This document shows, one piece after another, positions 50,299-58,283 of a stretch of DNA of 64,000 nt; within the stretch, counting starts at the first letter, position 1, and the number at the start of each line of letters is the position of its first letter. The notes under the pieces are model-generated. The model did not search any database. It saw only the letters and a list, made by a program, of their open reading frames with translations, and was not told the DNA's origin. Made by a program: the position numbers and the translations under genes. Source of the DNA: a virus; IMG/VR virus record IMGVR_UViG_3300020055_000005, positions 87,190-151,189 of that record; one strand, 5' to 3'.

Positions 50299-51444
50299 TT
50301 AGTTAGTTTGATTTATAAAAATCTCGATTGCTGGGTCTCCGTTACCGAATTCGATAACACCCTGATAGCCTTCGACATACGTATCTATAAATCCTGAATT
50401 CCCATTCTGTATGATTATCTCAATAACACCGTTTACATTACGATAAAAATATAAGTCTCCGTCTTGTACAAAGACATTGTATTGTGAATCTTTATTGAAT
50501 CCCATAACTGCACCTTTAAGTGTAACAGTTCCACCACCTGAGTCTGCCTGCACATCTTTCAGTGCGACTGTTGTTCTTGTTAACTCTTCTACTACATCTA
50601 ATAGGTCAGTAAGGAAATCAACATCTAATAAATCTATGTCTAATTCTGAAAACTCTAAATCTTCTTTAGTGTCTTCTAATGCATCTTGTTCTAATTCATT
50701 AAACTCAAGGAAATCTACATCTAGTATTCCTTGATCTTGGTCTTGGTCATCTGCAACTTGGTCTTCAATTGCTTGTTTGATTTCTGTAGGTGGATTGACG
50801 ATAAACATATTGTCAATCAATGCAGGTGTGATACCATTTATAACTACAGATGATGTTGGTGGACTATCCAAAGACGATACCATAGTTGCTTGATACGCCT
50901 CATTGAGTGTCACTTCTCCACCTAAGTTTGACACTACTATTTCACCTGATGCATCTCCGTTTGCATCTGGCAAAAGTATAACGAGTGACCTTCCGATCTC
51001 ATCAATACTCGTTGTAAAATCTGTTCCGTTGATTGCGATTTGTGCCGTAGGTGTTGACACATTGATATTTTTCTTTCTGATTTTTTGACCTGTACCTGAT
51101 GCAAATCGAGCTGTACCTTGCACCATTCTGATTGACATTTTGGATAGGTCAGGGTTTGGGTCATAATATGCTTCATCGATATAGACCCTAGTCTGTTCAG
51201 TCATATCAATAAACTCGTTATCCAGTAGAACTATTTTCATTCTACCATTACCAGTTCTTGCCTCATCATAGAGGATGACATCACTACCGACTGAATGTGG
51301 ATATGACTCTGTACCACGTAGGAGTTCACCCACTCCTGTTGATTCTACAATGTCACCAATGGGGTCATTTGCATGAACCCCACTGATAAACAACAAACTA
51401 AGAATCGTTAGCTGAGTCTTTCTGATTAATTTGAATGATCGCAT
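50299..51444 (-). CDS. FecR-domain secreted protein (381 aa)
   Basis: Signal peptide (TILSLLFISGVHA|ND), then a FecR domain: MKIVLLDNEFIDMTEQTRVY, IRMVQGTARFASG, ISVxTPTA-type segment (NINVSTPTAQIAINGTDFTT), EIVVSNLGGEVTLN. C-terminal half is acidic and coiled. In bacteria, FecR-domain proteins often neighbour CHASE2 cyclases. Here they share an operon, suggesting a periplasmic sensing or scaffold role. The start MRSFKLIRK overlaps the preceding gene by 47 bases. Confidence 0.75.
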   Translation of the reverse strand: MRSFKLIRKTQLTILSLLFISGVHANDPIGDIVESTGVGELLRGTESYPHSVGSDVILYDEARTGNGRMKIVLLDNEFIDMTEQTRVYIDEAYYDPNPDLSKMSIRMVQGTARFASGTGQKIRKKNINVSTPTAQIAINGTDFTTSIDEIGRSLVILLPDANGDASGEIVVSNLGGEVTLNEAYQATMVSSLDSPPTSSVVINGITPALIDNMFIVNPPTEIKQAIEDQVADDQDQDQGILDVDFLEFNELEQDALEDTKEDLEFSELDIDLLDVDFLTDLLDVVEELTRTTVALKDVQADSGGGTVTLKGAVMGFNKDSQYNVFVQDGDLYFYRNVNGVIEIIIQNGNSGFIDTYVEGYQGVIEFGNGDPAIEIFINQTN

Positions 51445-52138
51445 TGTCACTCGTAATGTCAAGTGTTAAGATTGATGTAGGTGATGAACAACCTGATGCA
51501 CCTGAAGGACAGGTACCTGTTAATTGGTTAATATCTACATCTGCACTATCCCCATCAAGTGTAAAAGTAAGTGATGAGTCACTTGCATCATTTTGTAAAG
51601 TATTAATATTGTTTGAGGAACCAGTGACATCAAAATTCCATGTCAGGTTGTCTGCCTCCCAATCAATATCAAAAACATTCGAACTACCGATCAATATTAG
51701 ATCGGCGTCTAAAGATTCTGCGCTAGTAACATAACCTTGGTCGATATCAAAAGTATTAGAACTTCCAGTTACGTCAAAATTAATGTTAGAGCTATCTGCA
51801 CTGCCGAGATAACCGATGTTCCAATCTATTGAGTTAGAATCTCCAGTGAAGTCCAACTTATAGTATGAACTATCTGCAACAACTGGCCCGAATAGGACGT
51901 TGTTGTTGCCTGTAAAATCTAAATCAAACTCTAATGTTGCACCTGTGATACTCATTGTACTTGATACTGAACCTGAGGAACCATTGTCCCCACCGATTTT
52001 GTTACCAAAACCAACTTGGTCAATATAAAGTTTCAAAGTGTCACCAGTTTGAGTGATCTTAATTTCGTTATCATCAGTGGCTTGTGCGAAAACGAATCCA
52101 GTCGACATTAATAAAATTAAACTAATTAGTTTCTTCAT
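51398..52138 (-). CDS. Curlin-repeat-like secreted protein A (246 aa)
   Basis: Signal peptide MKKLISLILLMSTGFVFA|QATDD. Mature chain of short beta units: NEIKITQTGDTLKLYIDQVG, GNNNVLFG, GDSNSIDWNIG, SSNTFDIDQG, SSNNINTLQND, INQKDSANDS, with regular SN/GSSN turns and I-D/N-Q positions. Typical curlin-type amyloid subunit, with more Asp than CsgA. It overlaps the csgG-like gene end. Confidence 0.7.
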   Translation of the reverse strand: MKKLISLILLMSTGFVFAQATDDNEIKITQTGDTLKLYIDQVGFGNKIGGDNGSSGSVSSTMSITGATLEFDLDFTGNNNVLFGPVVADSSYYKLDFTGDSNSIDWNIGYLGSADSSNINFDVTGSSNTFDIDQGYVTSAESLDADLILIGSSNVFDIDWEADNLTWNFDVTGSSNNINTLQNDASDSSLTFTLDGDSADVDINQLTGTCPSGASGCSSPTSILTLDITSDNAIIQINQKDSANDS

Positions 52139-53033
52139 TTTCGTTATACCCTTTTATTTTCCAAAAACCCCTATGGTGTCCTTGGTAGATTAATTCCAAC
52201 ACTGCAGCCTCAATCGCTGTTCGTGTTGCGTAAGTCACTGATTCATTATTACCCACACCGTCTTCAATCTCTATAAGTTGGGTTCCTTGTTCGACGAATC
52301 TAAAAACATCGCCTCCTGAACCGTAACTCAAAAGAGTTTTCCGAGTTTGTACATTTAGTAAAACTTCTCCAGTGAGAACACTTACTGCTCTCATAGAAAT
52401 TGTGACAACATCTTGTCGATACTGTCTCGAATAACCAATGCCGAGGGTTCTTGCGCCTGTTCCCCCAGTTTTAATATTGGTATCATAGCCAATTATACCA
52501 CCCTCTATTATCATTCCTGCGAACAATAGAGGTTGAATTCCTTTAGGGTCATCCCCTGTTGCAGATGCATACTCCTGTCTTGCAGAACGTATGATCTGTC
52601 TCTCTCTTATTAATGCATCAATTCCATTTCTTTCTACAACACGAAACCATGTTCCGTCTCCTGCAGTTTTTAATGCATCGATAACCATCTCTACTCCACC
52701 TTGTGTTACGGCAGTTGAGAATGATGCAATGTTATCAACAGACTTTCTTTGTCCTGTTTTGTCTAAAAAATTATAGACAGTTACAATTGGTCTCTCTTCT
52801 GCAGGTGGTAGTTTTAAAAGTTCCAAGTAGGAAGGTAACCTAACTACCTGTGGACTTTCTACGCAAATGTATCTACGTGTAACCTGTTTTGCAACACCTG
52901 TAACTACGTCTTTACCAAACCCTTCATCGAACCTACCTGTTTCATAGGCACAGTCTGCTGGGTTATCAGACCACTTTGGGACTGATGCACATCCACTTAT
53001 AAGAAGTGTTAATGCAAGTAAATACTTAACCAT
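52122..53033 (-). CDS. csgG: CsgG-like curli secretion pore lipoprotein (303 aa)
   Basis: Lipobox LLISGCASVP, then VTVYNFLDKTGQRKSVDN, a VEMVIDALKTAGDGTWFRVV-ERNGIDALIRERQ block and GIQPLLFAGMIIEGGIIGYD ... RQDVVTISMRAVSVLTGEVL, all matching CsgG. CsgG forms a nonameric outer-membrane channel for curlin export. The start (MVKYLLAL) overlaps the CsgF stop. Slightly longer than E. coli CsgG because of the N-terminal insert. Confidence 0.92.
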   Translation of the reverse strand: MVKYLLALTLLISGCASVPKWSDNPADCAYETGRFDEGFGKDVVTGVAKQVTRRYICVESPQVVRLPSYLELLKLPPAEERPIVTVYNFLDKTGQRKSVDNIASFSTAVTQGGVEMVIDALKTAGDGTWFRVVERNGIDALIRERQIIRSARQEYASATGDDPKGIQPLLFAGMIIEGGIIGYDTNIKTGGTGARTLGIGYSRQYRQDVVTISMRAVSVLTGEVLLNVQTRKTLLSYGSGGDVFRFVEQGTQLIEIEDGVGNNESVTYATRTAIEAAVLELIYQGHHRGFWKIKGYNENEETN

Positions 53034-53535
53034 CTCCACCACCAGTGTCAGGGTCTTGTCCAAAGTTTCCTGTTCCTACTGGTATCTCAATGACTGTTGT
53101 TGTTCCTTCGGTATCGATAATAGTCATTTTGATAACATCAGTTCCGTCTGCGTTAGTTATTACCTCCCATGTAATAACACTTCCTTCAAGCGTAAATGAC
53201 CCAAAGTTTGATGCAGTATCATTACTAAACATTGATTCAACTAACTGTTTAGATAGCTGTGCGTAAATTCTCGATTCTAAATTTCTGATAAATTTTGCAA
53301 GCGTGGTATTGTCCGCTTCTCTTTCTGCGGCCTTCCTTGCCGCCTCCAAGGCATCCTCTATTTGTTTCTTCCTTGAGAACTCTTGGTTCTCAATAGTCAA
53401 ATAATGGGCACCTGTACCGACCCCACTAAAGCTGGGGTTCTTAAATCCAAATTTAATTTCGTCTGCATAAACGTTTTGTGCATGTAAGAACAAAACGAAT
53501 ATAATTGCACTACTTACTAATACTTTTTTTAACAT
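53026..53535 (-). CDS. csgF: CsgF-like curli assembly factor (169 aa)
   Basis: Signal peptide (FVLFLHAQNVYA|DE) and the mature N-terminus IKFGFKNPSFSGVGTGAHYL, equivalent to the E. coli CsgF segment FQFRNPNFGG that plugs CsgG. The C-terminal end is Gly/Asp-rich. CsgF anchors the nucleator at the cell surface. No CsgE-like gene is seen. Confidence 0.9.
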   Translation of the reverse strand: MLKKVLVSSAIIFVLFLHAQNVYADEIKFGFKNPSFSGVGTGAHYLTIENQEFSRKKQIEDALEAARKAAEREADNTTLAKFIRNLESRIYAQLSKQLVESMFSNDTASNFGSFTLEGSVITWEVITNADGTDVIKMTIIDTEGTTTVIEIPVGTGNFGQDPDTGGGDG

Positions 53536-53812
53536 TCTTTTTCACCCCTTTCAATAGGGCGTCCTCTTCTATTTTCTCTTTCATTCTGTATTCTAAGACT
53601 ACGTTAACTTTTTGTTGAAGTCTAATCATGTCTTGATCTAACATCCTAGTTTGATCAATAACACGTATCAATGCAATGTGCATCTTTTCAATTTCAGGTT
53701 CTATTCTTTCAGAGATAAACTTCCAAATGAAGAAGATAAAATACCCCATACCAACACTCATGACAACAGGAAAACCGTAATCTTTAATTAGGTTTGCTAT
53801 ATCTAAATCCAT
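53510..53812 (-). CDS. Single-span membrane protein, paralogue 1 (100 aa)
   Basis: LIKDYGFPVVMSVGMGYFIF membrane segment (about 8-32) then a long charged coil. It shares the order 'D..[FT]P..M..GMG.FIFF' and a following coil ending in LEYR/LELR with the 53835 gene, so the two are paralogues. Overlaps csgF by 26 bases. Possibly membrane anchor or holin-like. Confidence 0.6.
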   Translation of the reverse strand: MDLDIANLIKDYGFPVVMSVGMGYFIFFIWKFISERIEPEIEKMHIALIRVIDQTRMLDQDMIRLQQKVNVVLEYRMKEKIEEDALLKGVKKNVKKSISK

Positions 53813-53834
53813 TGTCCGTGTGTCCTATGCGCTA

Positions 53835-54128
53835 TTAGTCTCTCCTCACGTCGAGTTTACCGTCTTCTATGAAGTTTTCTGATCGTGAGATTCTATCGAT
53901 ATCAGGTCTCAATTCTAATGCAGATGAGACTAACATGTCTATCTTAATCATTTCGTTTGACATTGTTCTTGCTCGGTTCTCTAAACTTTCACAGAACATG
54001 GTAAGCGTTTTTATATCGTCTACTATACCTTCAAGGATTTGTTTGAGTACGATAAAAATGAAGACACCCATCACAATTGCCATTGCGATAGGAGTTCCCA
54101 CGTCAGTTATCAAGTCAAACATTTCCAT
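53835..54128 (-). CDS. Single-span membrane protein, paralogue 2 (97 aa), possibly leaderless
   Basis: MEMFDLITDVGTPIAMAIVM then FIFIVLKQILE and a charged coil. The ATG lies five bases after CATAAATA, the T4-style late +1. First gene of the apparent curli operon. Not recognised as a named family. Confidence 0.6.
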   Translation of the reverse strand: MEMFDLITDVGTPIAMAIVMGVFIFIVLKQILEGIVDDIKTLTMFCESLENRARTMSNEMIKIDMLVSSALELRPDIDRISRSENFIEDGKLDVRRD

Positions 54129-54133
54129 ACGAT

Positions 54134-54141
54134 TATTTATG
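54134..54141 (-). promoter_or_regulatory. Late-type promoter box CATAAATA
   Basis: One mismatch to TATAAATA, five bases before ATG 54128. Probably the main start for the curli-like/cyclase operon. Confidence 0.55.
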
Positions 54142-54179
54142 GAAATAGACTGTTTGCCTGTCAATAAAATGACAGCTTA

Positions 54180-55046
54180 TCAGAAATTTGAAATGAGGTC
54201 TACGAACCTTTTTTCGGAGTTTGAGTTACCCACTTCTTCTGCAATAACAGGGAAGTCATACGGCCCAAAGTTCTCATAGGTGAGAGAGATTGTAGGTGCG
54301 GCTGCATTGATTGCCATATCTGCCCTATGTTGAGGGTCACCATATCTTACACCATCAACTTTAACCCAACAATTTGCATAGTAAGGAACTCTGTTTTTTG
54401 CGTAAGACATGATAGTTCCTTGGGTATCGTTTGGCATATACCCTGCACCAACAGTAAATGTAGGTGTCTCATCTCTAGTATGTGCAAGTCCTAATTGATG
54501 ACCTATCTCATGTGCAAAAATATATTCAGTTGAAGTGTCTTGGTCAGGGTCAATGGTTGCGATATCATTCTTAGAATAACATGCAGTCATCCCTGCAGTC
54601 ATACCTTCACCTTTCCATGGCCACCCTGCACCACAAACTTCCCAGTCCTGAGTGTTATCAAGCATGACATGAACCATATCTGCCTCATACTTATCAACCA
54701 ACCATGCCTTTTCATAGAATGGTGAGTACTGATGCCAGTCTTCTAAGTCATATGCGAGTTCGATATTACCCAACTCATCATAAGTGTTTTCAATATCTAC
54801 AGGTTCTACAAATGCAGCTTCCATGTGGATTTGGATTCCATTCAATGCGAAGATTTCATTTAGTTGACGAATGTAACCGAACACTCTACGACTATCCATT
54901 CTATCATCAACATATACACCCAGTCGAATTACGTTCATACCAGGCCTGTATACCATTTCGAAATCAGAGTAATTGGTTTCCATACCAATACAGTTTTCAT
55001 AATTGACTACATCACATTCGATGTAATCTGCTTCAATATAGTCCAT
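54180..55046 (-). CDS. Metzincin-type zinc metalloprotease (288 aa)
   Basis: AHEIGHQLGLAHTRDE (about 177-192) is the HExxHxxGxxH zinc motif and GTIMSYAKNR the Met-turn, so it belongs to the metzincins (reprolysin/M12-like). No signal peptide is seen, and eight Cys-free acidic residues precede it. It may be a virion or late lytic protease, or process curlin-like proteins encoded immediately downstream. Its own promoter region follows a terminator. Confidence 0.8.
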   Translation of the reverse strand: MDYIEADYIECDVVNYENCIGMETNYSDFEMVYRPGMNVIRLGVYVDDRMDSRRVFGYIRQLNEIFALNGIQIHMEAAFVEPVDIENTYDELGNIELAYDLEDWHQYSPFYEKAWLVDKYEADMVHVMLDNTQDWEVCGAGWPWKGEGMTAGMTACYSKNDIATIDPDQDTSTEYIFAHEIGHQLGLAHTRDETPTFTVGAGYMPNDTQGTIMSYAKNRVPYYANCWVKVDGVRYGDPQHRADMAINAAAPTISLTYENFGPYDFPVIAEEVGNSNSEKRFVDLISNF

Positions 55047-55060
55047 AACGACTCCATAAT

Positions 55061-55084
55061 ATAAAGGGGGTCTTTCGACCCCTA
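55061..55084 (-). terminator. Hairpin terminator
   Basis: GGGGTC-(GAAA)-GACCCC with a stable GNRA loop, followed by CTTTATATT on the minus strand, between 55089 and the protease gene. Confidence 0.7.
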
Positions 55085-55088
55085 TAGT

Positions 55089-55484
55089 TTAAGAAGGACA
55101 AACAGACCCATCTTCAGATGCATCAAAGGTCTCATCACCACAACCATAACTTCCATCATTGTTAGTATCACAATGACGAACCCATGTTTGCATAGCAAAG
55201 GTGAATCCCTCTGACCATGGTACGTATGCTTTACACCATTCATGACTACCTGCCGTCATACCATCAGTTGGTTGTGGCACGTAATCTCTTGAAGTGTGTT
55301 CTCTTCTTAATGTAAAATGAACGCTGCCATTACTATAGTTCTTTTGATTAAAAACTTTGGTAGTGGAAACATAAATTTTTTCACCTTCGGACAAGGTGTA
55401 GGTTGAACCATCATCATAATTGATAACCGTCTCTGATACTGCTACGAGGGGAAACAACATGATGAGTGCTAGTACTGCTCTCAT
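55089..55484 (-). CDS. Secreted protein with calcium-loop-like motif (131 aa)
   Basis: Signal peptide MRAVLALIMLFPLVAVSE. The mature part contains CDTNNDGSYGCGDE (DxNxDG-type loop with paired Cys) and the SHEWCKAYVPWSEGF segment. Possibly disulfide-bonded in the periplasm. Function unknown; neighbours the protease. Confidence 0.6.
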   Translation of the reverse strand: MRAVLALIMLFPLVAVSETVINYDDGSTYTLSEGEKIYVSTTKVFNQKNYSNGSVHFTLRREHTSRDYVPQPTDGMTAGSHEWCKAYVPWSEGFTFAMQTWVRHCDTNNDGSYGCGDETFDASEDGSVCPS

Positions 55485-55533
55485 AACATATTCCTCTTGT
55501 TGCGTAGGTCTTTCCCTACAGTCTTATATATGT

Positions 55534-55560
55534 AAAAAAGGGGACGGAGTGTCCCCTTTA
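55534..55560 (-). terminator. Rho-independent terminator
   Basis: GGGGAC-(5)-GTCCCC followed by TTTTTT on the minus strand, after the 55581 gene. Confidence 0.8.
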
Positions 55561-55580
55561 GTGTTAAGTTTTGTTAGTAC

Positions 55581-55862
55581 TTATTTCAACTGACTGTGAA
55601 TTTCGTTGATTACAGCAGCCTTAGTACCTGACTTTTTAACTTTCAGGTTCTTCTTATCTGCAAATTCAATCAGTTGATTTTTTGTCAACTTCTTGAGCTC
55701 TGCTTTAGAAGTGATACCATTGTTATTTGCATCTGCATTAACAACTGGTTTAGTAGGTGCTGGAGTTGAAGGTGTAGAAGAGGACTTCTCCTTCTCTTCC
55801 TTCACAACGAAATATACGAGTCCGATCACAATAAGACCAATCACTACGTATGAAAATTCCAT
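55581..55862 (-). CDS. Membrane-anchored HeH/SAP-like protein (93 aa)
   Basis: One N-terminal helix (FSYVVIGLIVIGLVYFVVKE), a Ser/Pro linker, then TKAELKKLTKNQLIEFADKK with KSGTKAAVINEIHSQL, the HeH/SAP/LEM-like helix-extension-helix pattern seen in phage DNA-binding domains. It may tether DNA at the membrane. Confidence 0.6.
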   Translation of the reverse strand: MEFSYVVIGLIVIGLVYFVVKEEKEKSSSTPSTPAPTKPVVNADANNNGITSKAELKKLTKNQLIEFADKKNLKVKKSGTKAAVINEIHSQLK

Positions 55863-55885
55863 AATATACTCCTAACGTTAGTTTA

Positions 55886-56092
55886 TTACTTATCCAATAA
55901 TGGATTTTTGTCCTTAGCTTTACCTATTGCTAGTGCTAAGACCTCTAAGTATTTATACACCTTTGCCCAGACCTTATCGTCCTGAGGTGTTGGTGTAAGT
56001 GATACTATAACTGAACAAATTGAGATTACCACTGGGATGATCATCAATAAGTTCCAAATACCCATAATAAAGTCTATAATTCCTGAGAACAT
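55886..56092 (-). CDS. Small membrane protein, holin-like (68 aa)
   Basis: Hydrophobic N-terminal half (FIMGIWNLLMIIPVVISICS) and PTPQDDKVWAKVYKYLEVLA C-terminal helix. Such 'TPTPxDDKxWxKVYK' proteins recur in marine phages; some have been called holins. No direct proof. Confidence 0.5.
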   Translation of the reverse strand: MFSGIIDFIMGIWNLLMIIPVVISICSVIVSLTPTPQDDKVWAKVYKYLEVLALAIGKAKDKNPLLDK

Positions 56093-56125
56093 AGGTTTAC
56101 CTCCAAATTATTTTTGCAAGTATAT

Positions 56126-56536
56126 TTAGGTATTTGAGTTACCAATTGAGTATTTAGTAGTGAGTTTCCACTGTGATTTTTCCTTGAAAGGTATCACTTT
56201 TATCTGAGATAAAGGTGCTTTCGGTTCCTCAATCAATGAGGGATTCACCACACTCAATAGGTTCCATTGTTTCAATAAATCTACTATAGTGTTACGTCTC
56301 GCAACATCTGATTCATCGAAGTTAGTTGGTTTCCCATCTAACTGAAACAATTCCTTAAAATGTACTATGTAATACTTACCTCTTTTGTGTAAAATATGAC
56401 ACGATTGAAATAATTCTTGTTCCTTTCTTGATGCAACACCTATTCGTGAAAGTGTCTCACGAATCTTTAAAAAATCGTCTTTATGTGGAAATGTGATTTC
56501 GACTAAGTCTTTTGTTATTTGATCTAATTCATCCAT
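56126..56536 (-). CDS. regA: Translational repressor RegA (136 aa)
   Basis: VEITFPHKDDFLKIRETLSR, then LFQSCHILHKRGKYYIVHFK and SQWKLTTKYSIGN align along the length with T4 RegA. It binds early mRNA start regions to repress translation. With several leaderless early genes here, its target set must differ from T4. ATG start (MDELDQ) is preferred to an upstream GTG. Confidence 0.93.
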   Translation of the reverse strand: MDELDQITKDLVEITFPHKDDFLKIRETLSRIGVASRKEQELFQSCHILHKRGKYYIVHFKELFQLDGKPTNFDESDVARRNTIVDLLKQWNLLSVVNPSLIEEPKAPLSQIKVIPFKEKSQWKLTTKYSIGNSNT

Positions 56537-56927
56537 TATCTGAACCACCTTTGTTCATTCTTTTTCTCAATTCACGTAATTGTTTATCAGATAGTAGATT
56601 GACATAATCTTTGGCTTCTTTTGTTGATATCTGATAATACTCTTTTACGGTATCGATTTTCTTACTAATGTAGGGTTTCTCCCACTTGGAAAATCTATTA
56701 CGTTTTCTCAAAGTATTTAGGAAAAACAGGTACTGAAGACGGTTGTCCAAACCGTGATGACAGTTCATTTCATTAGTAAGTAAGATTGAATCTTGGTGGT
56801 AAGATAAGGCCTTATTTGCAAGAAATGGTTGATATGATTTCTCTTCAACTTCATCTACCATGATATCTTTCTTGGTAGATGAAACTGATTTTACGAAATC
56901 AAATGGATTGGTTTTGGTATTAGGCAT
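56529..56927 (-). CDS. 62: Clamp-loader small subunit, gp62-like (132 aa)
   Basis: NPFDFVKSVSSTKKDIM opening, MNCHHGLDNRLQYLFFLNTL and YVNLLSDKQLRELRKRM end are typical of marine T4-like gp62. Partner of gp44 in loading the gp45 clamp. Shorter than T4 gp62 (about 187 residues), as in cyanophages. Located in the order gp44-x-gp62-regA. Confidence 0.8.
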   Translation of the reverse strand: MPNTKTNPFDFVKSVSSTKKDIMVDEVEEKSYQPFLANKALSYHQDSILLTNEMNCHHGLDNRLQYLFFLNTLRKRNRFSKWEKPYISKKIDTVKEYYQISTKEAKDYVNLLSDKQLRELRKRMNKGGSDNG

Positions 56928-57222
56928 TCATTAAACGTTGTTCAGGACTTGGTTGAACTTTTCTTGTATATGCATCAATCAATGCATCACCTTTTAGTTC
57001 TTCACCAAAGTATACAACACTGCCATCTGATAGTGTACGTTTAACTAGACCACTGTTGTATTGGATATCTGTGACCATTTTACCATCTTCAGTATCCTGA
57101 GGTCTAGTGTCATACCACATTGAATTTAAACTGTGGATATGCAGTGCAGTGAAAGACGTTGCCCATACTTCTGCTTCTAAAAGTAGTCTTTGTCTCTCAA
57201 CTTGATCTTCATATTGTGTCAT
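56920..57222 (-). CDS. Hypothetical protein between gp44 and gp62 (100 aa)
   Basis: YEDQVERQRLLLEAEVWATS helix, then a beta part (LVKRTLSDGSVVYFGEELKG) and a basic end. Sits in the clamp-loader operon; conserved position in marine T4-like phages. Function unknown. Confidence 0.6.
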   Translation of the reverse strand: MTQYEDQVERQRLLLEAEVWATSFTALHIHSLNSMWYDTRPQDTEDGKMVTDIQYNSGLVKRTLSDGSVVYFGEELKGDALIDAYTRKVQPSPEQRLMNA

Positions 57223-57224
57223 AA

Positions 57225-58169
57225 TTACTCCTTAAATTTACACTCCGACATAATCTCAGTCAAACATGCGACAAAGTTTATCTCAGAGTCCATAGCAAAT
57301 GCAGACTTGTATTGATAGTCTGCGATCAACAAGACTGCAGCTGGTATAGATTGTGGTTCCAATGACACTTCAAGTGCATTGAAAAGTTTTCTATACAGAG
57401 TGTTGAAGTCGTTGTCAGAATTTTGACCAACCCACTTTCTCATTCCACTCCAATTCTTGTCTTTAATCATATTAATTAATGGGGTAAGTTTTTCCTCATT
57501 AAGTGTCGATAACAATCCAGTATCGATTTCACCACTAACACCATAACGTTGTACTTCATTGATGCAACGTCTAAAGTCAGGGAAGAATTTGAGTATCAGT
57601 TCTACTAAAACCTTTTCATCAAACTTGATACTCTCTGCATCACAAATCTCTTTGAGTCTTCCAAGGAATTGTCCTGCAAGTGTTTGTTTATCTGTAGGTG
57701 TAAGTGTAAAGTCAATGACCGTTGTTCTTGAATGTAGTGGTGGAATAATCCTGTTCTTGTAGTTACAGGTGAATATGAATCTACAGTTAGAAGAGAACTC
57801 TTCGATAAAGTTTCTCAATGCAGGTTGCACTGAATCTGCAGAAATGTAATCTGCCTCATCTAGTATTACAACCTTAGAACCACCACCAAGTGATACTGTA
57901 GATGCAAAGTTTTTGATTTTAGTTCTGAGTGTATCAATCAATCGTCCTTCGTCGGAACCATTGATAACAATGTAGTCTGCACCTAGTTCATTACATAGTG
58001 CCTTCGCAACTGTAGTCTTACCCACACCTGCAGAACCACATAACATGAGGTTAGGTACCTCACCTTGTTTTACAAACTCTTTGAAAGTGTCTTTAAGTCT
58101 TTGAGGAAGTATTGTGTCCTCAATGTTCTGAGGACGATACTTTTCTACGTATAAAAATTCTGTAGTCAT
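57225..58169 (-). CDS. 44: Clamp-loader ATPase subunit gp44 (314 aa)
   Basis: AAA+ domain: CGSAGVGKTTVAKALCN Walker A (about 44-60), VVILDEADYIS Walker B, FTCNYKNRIIPPLHSR sensor/SRC motif, then the collar domain. Normal length. Loads gp45 on DNA with gp62. Confidence 0.95.
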   Translation of the reverse strand: MTTEFLYVEKYRPQNIEDTILPQRLKDTFKEFVKQGEVPNLMLCGSAGVGKTTVAKALCNELGADYIVINGSDEGRLIDTLRTKIKNFASTVSLGGGSKVVILDEADYISADSVQPALRNFIEEFSSNCRFIFTCNYKNRIIPPLHSRTTVIDFTLTPTDKQTLAGQFLGRLKEICDAESIKFDEKVLVELILKFFPDFRRCINEVQRYGVSGEIDTGLLSTLNEEKLTPLINMIKDKNWSGMRKWVGQNSDNDFNTLYRKLFNALEVSLEPQSIPAAVLLIADYQYKSAFAMDSEINFVACLTEIMSECKFKE

Positions 58170-58283
58170 AGGTGTAAACCCCCCACCGAGTTTACAGTGC
58201 TACCCACCCTTGAAGGATGATGAGATTGGATAGCTCCCGTAAGGTTTGCAGAGACTGGCACAATCCTTACAACATTATTTAGA
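58170..58283 (-). promoter_or_regulatory. Structured leader of gp44
   Basis: About 114 bases with GTAAGG/CCTTAC, GCTATCC/GGGTAGC and GTAAAC/GTTTAC hairpins in tandem; the last stem holds the purine-rich (GGTGGGGGG) ribosome-site-like stretch in its loop. A late-type CTAAATAA box precedes it. Confidence 0.5.
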
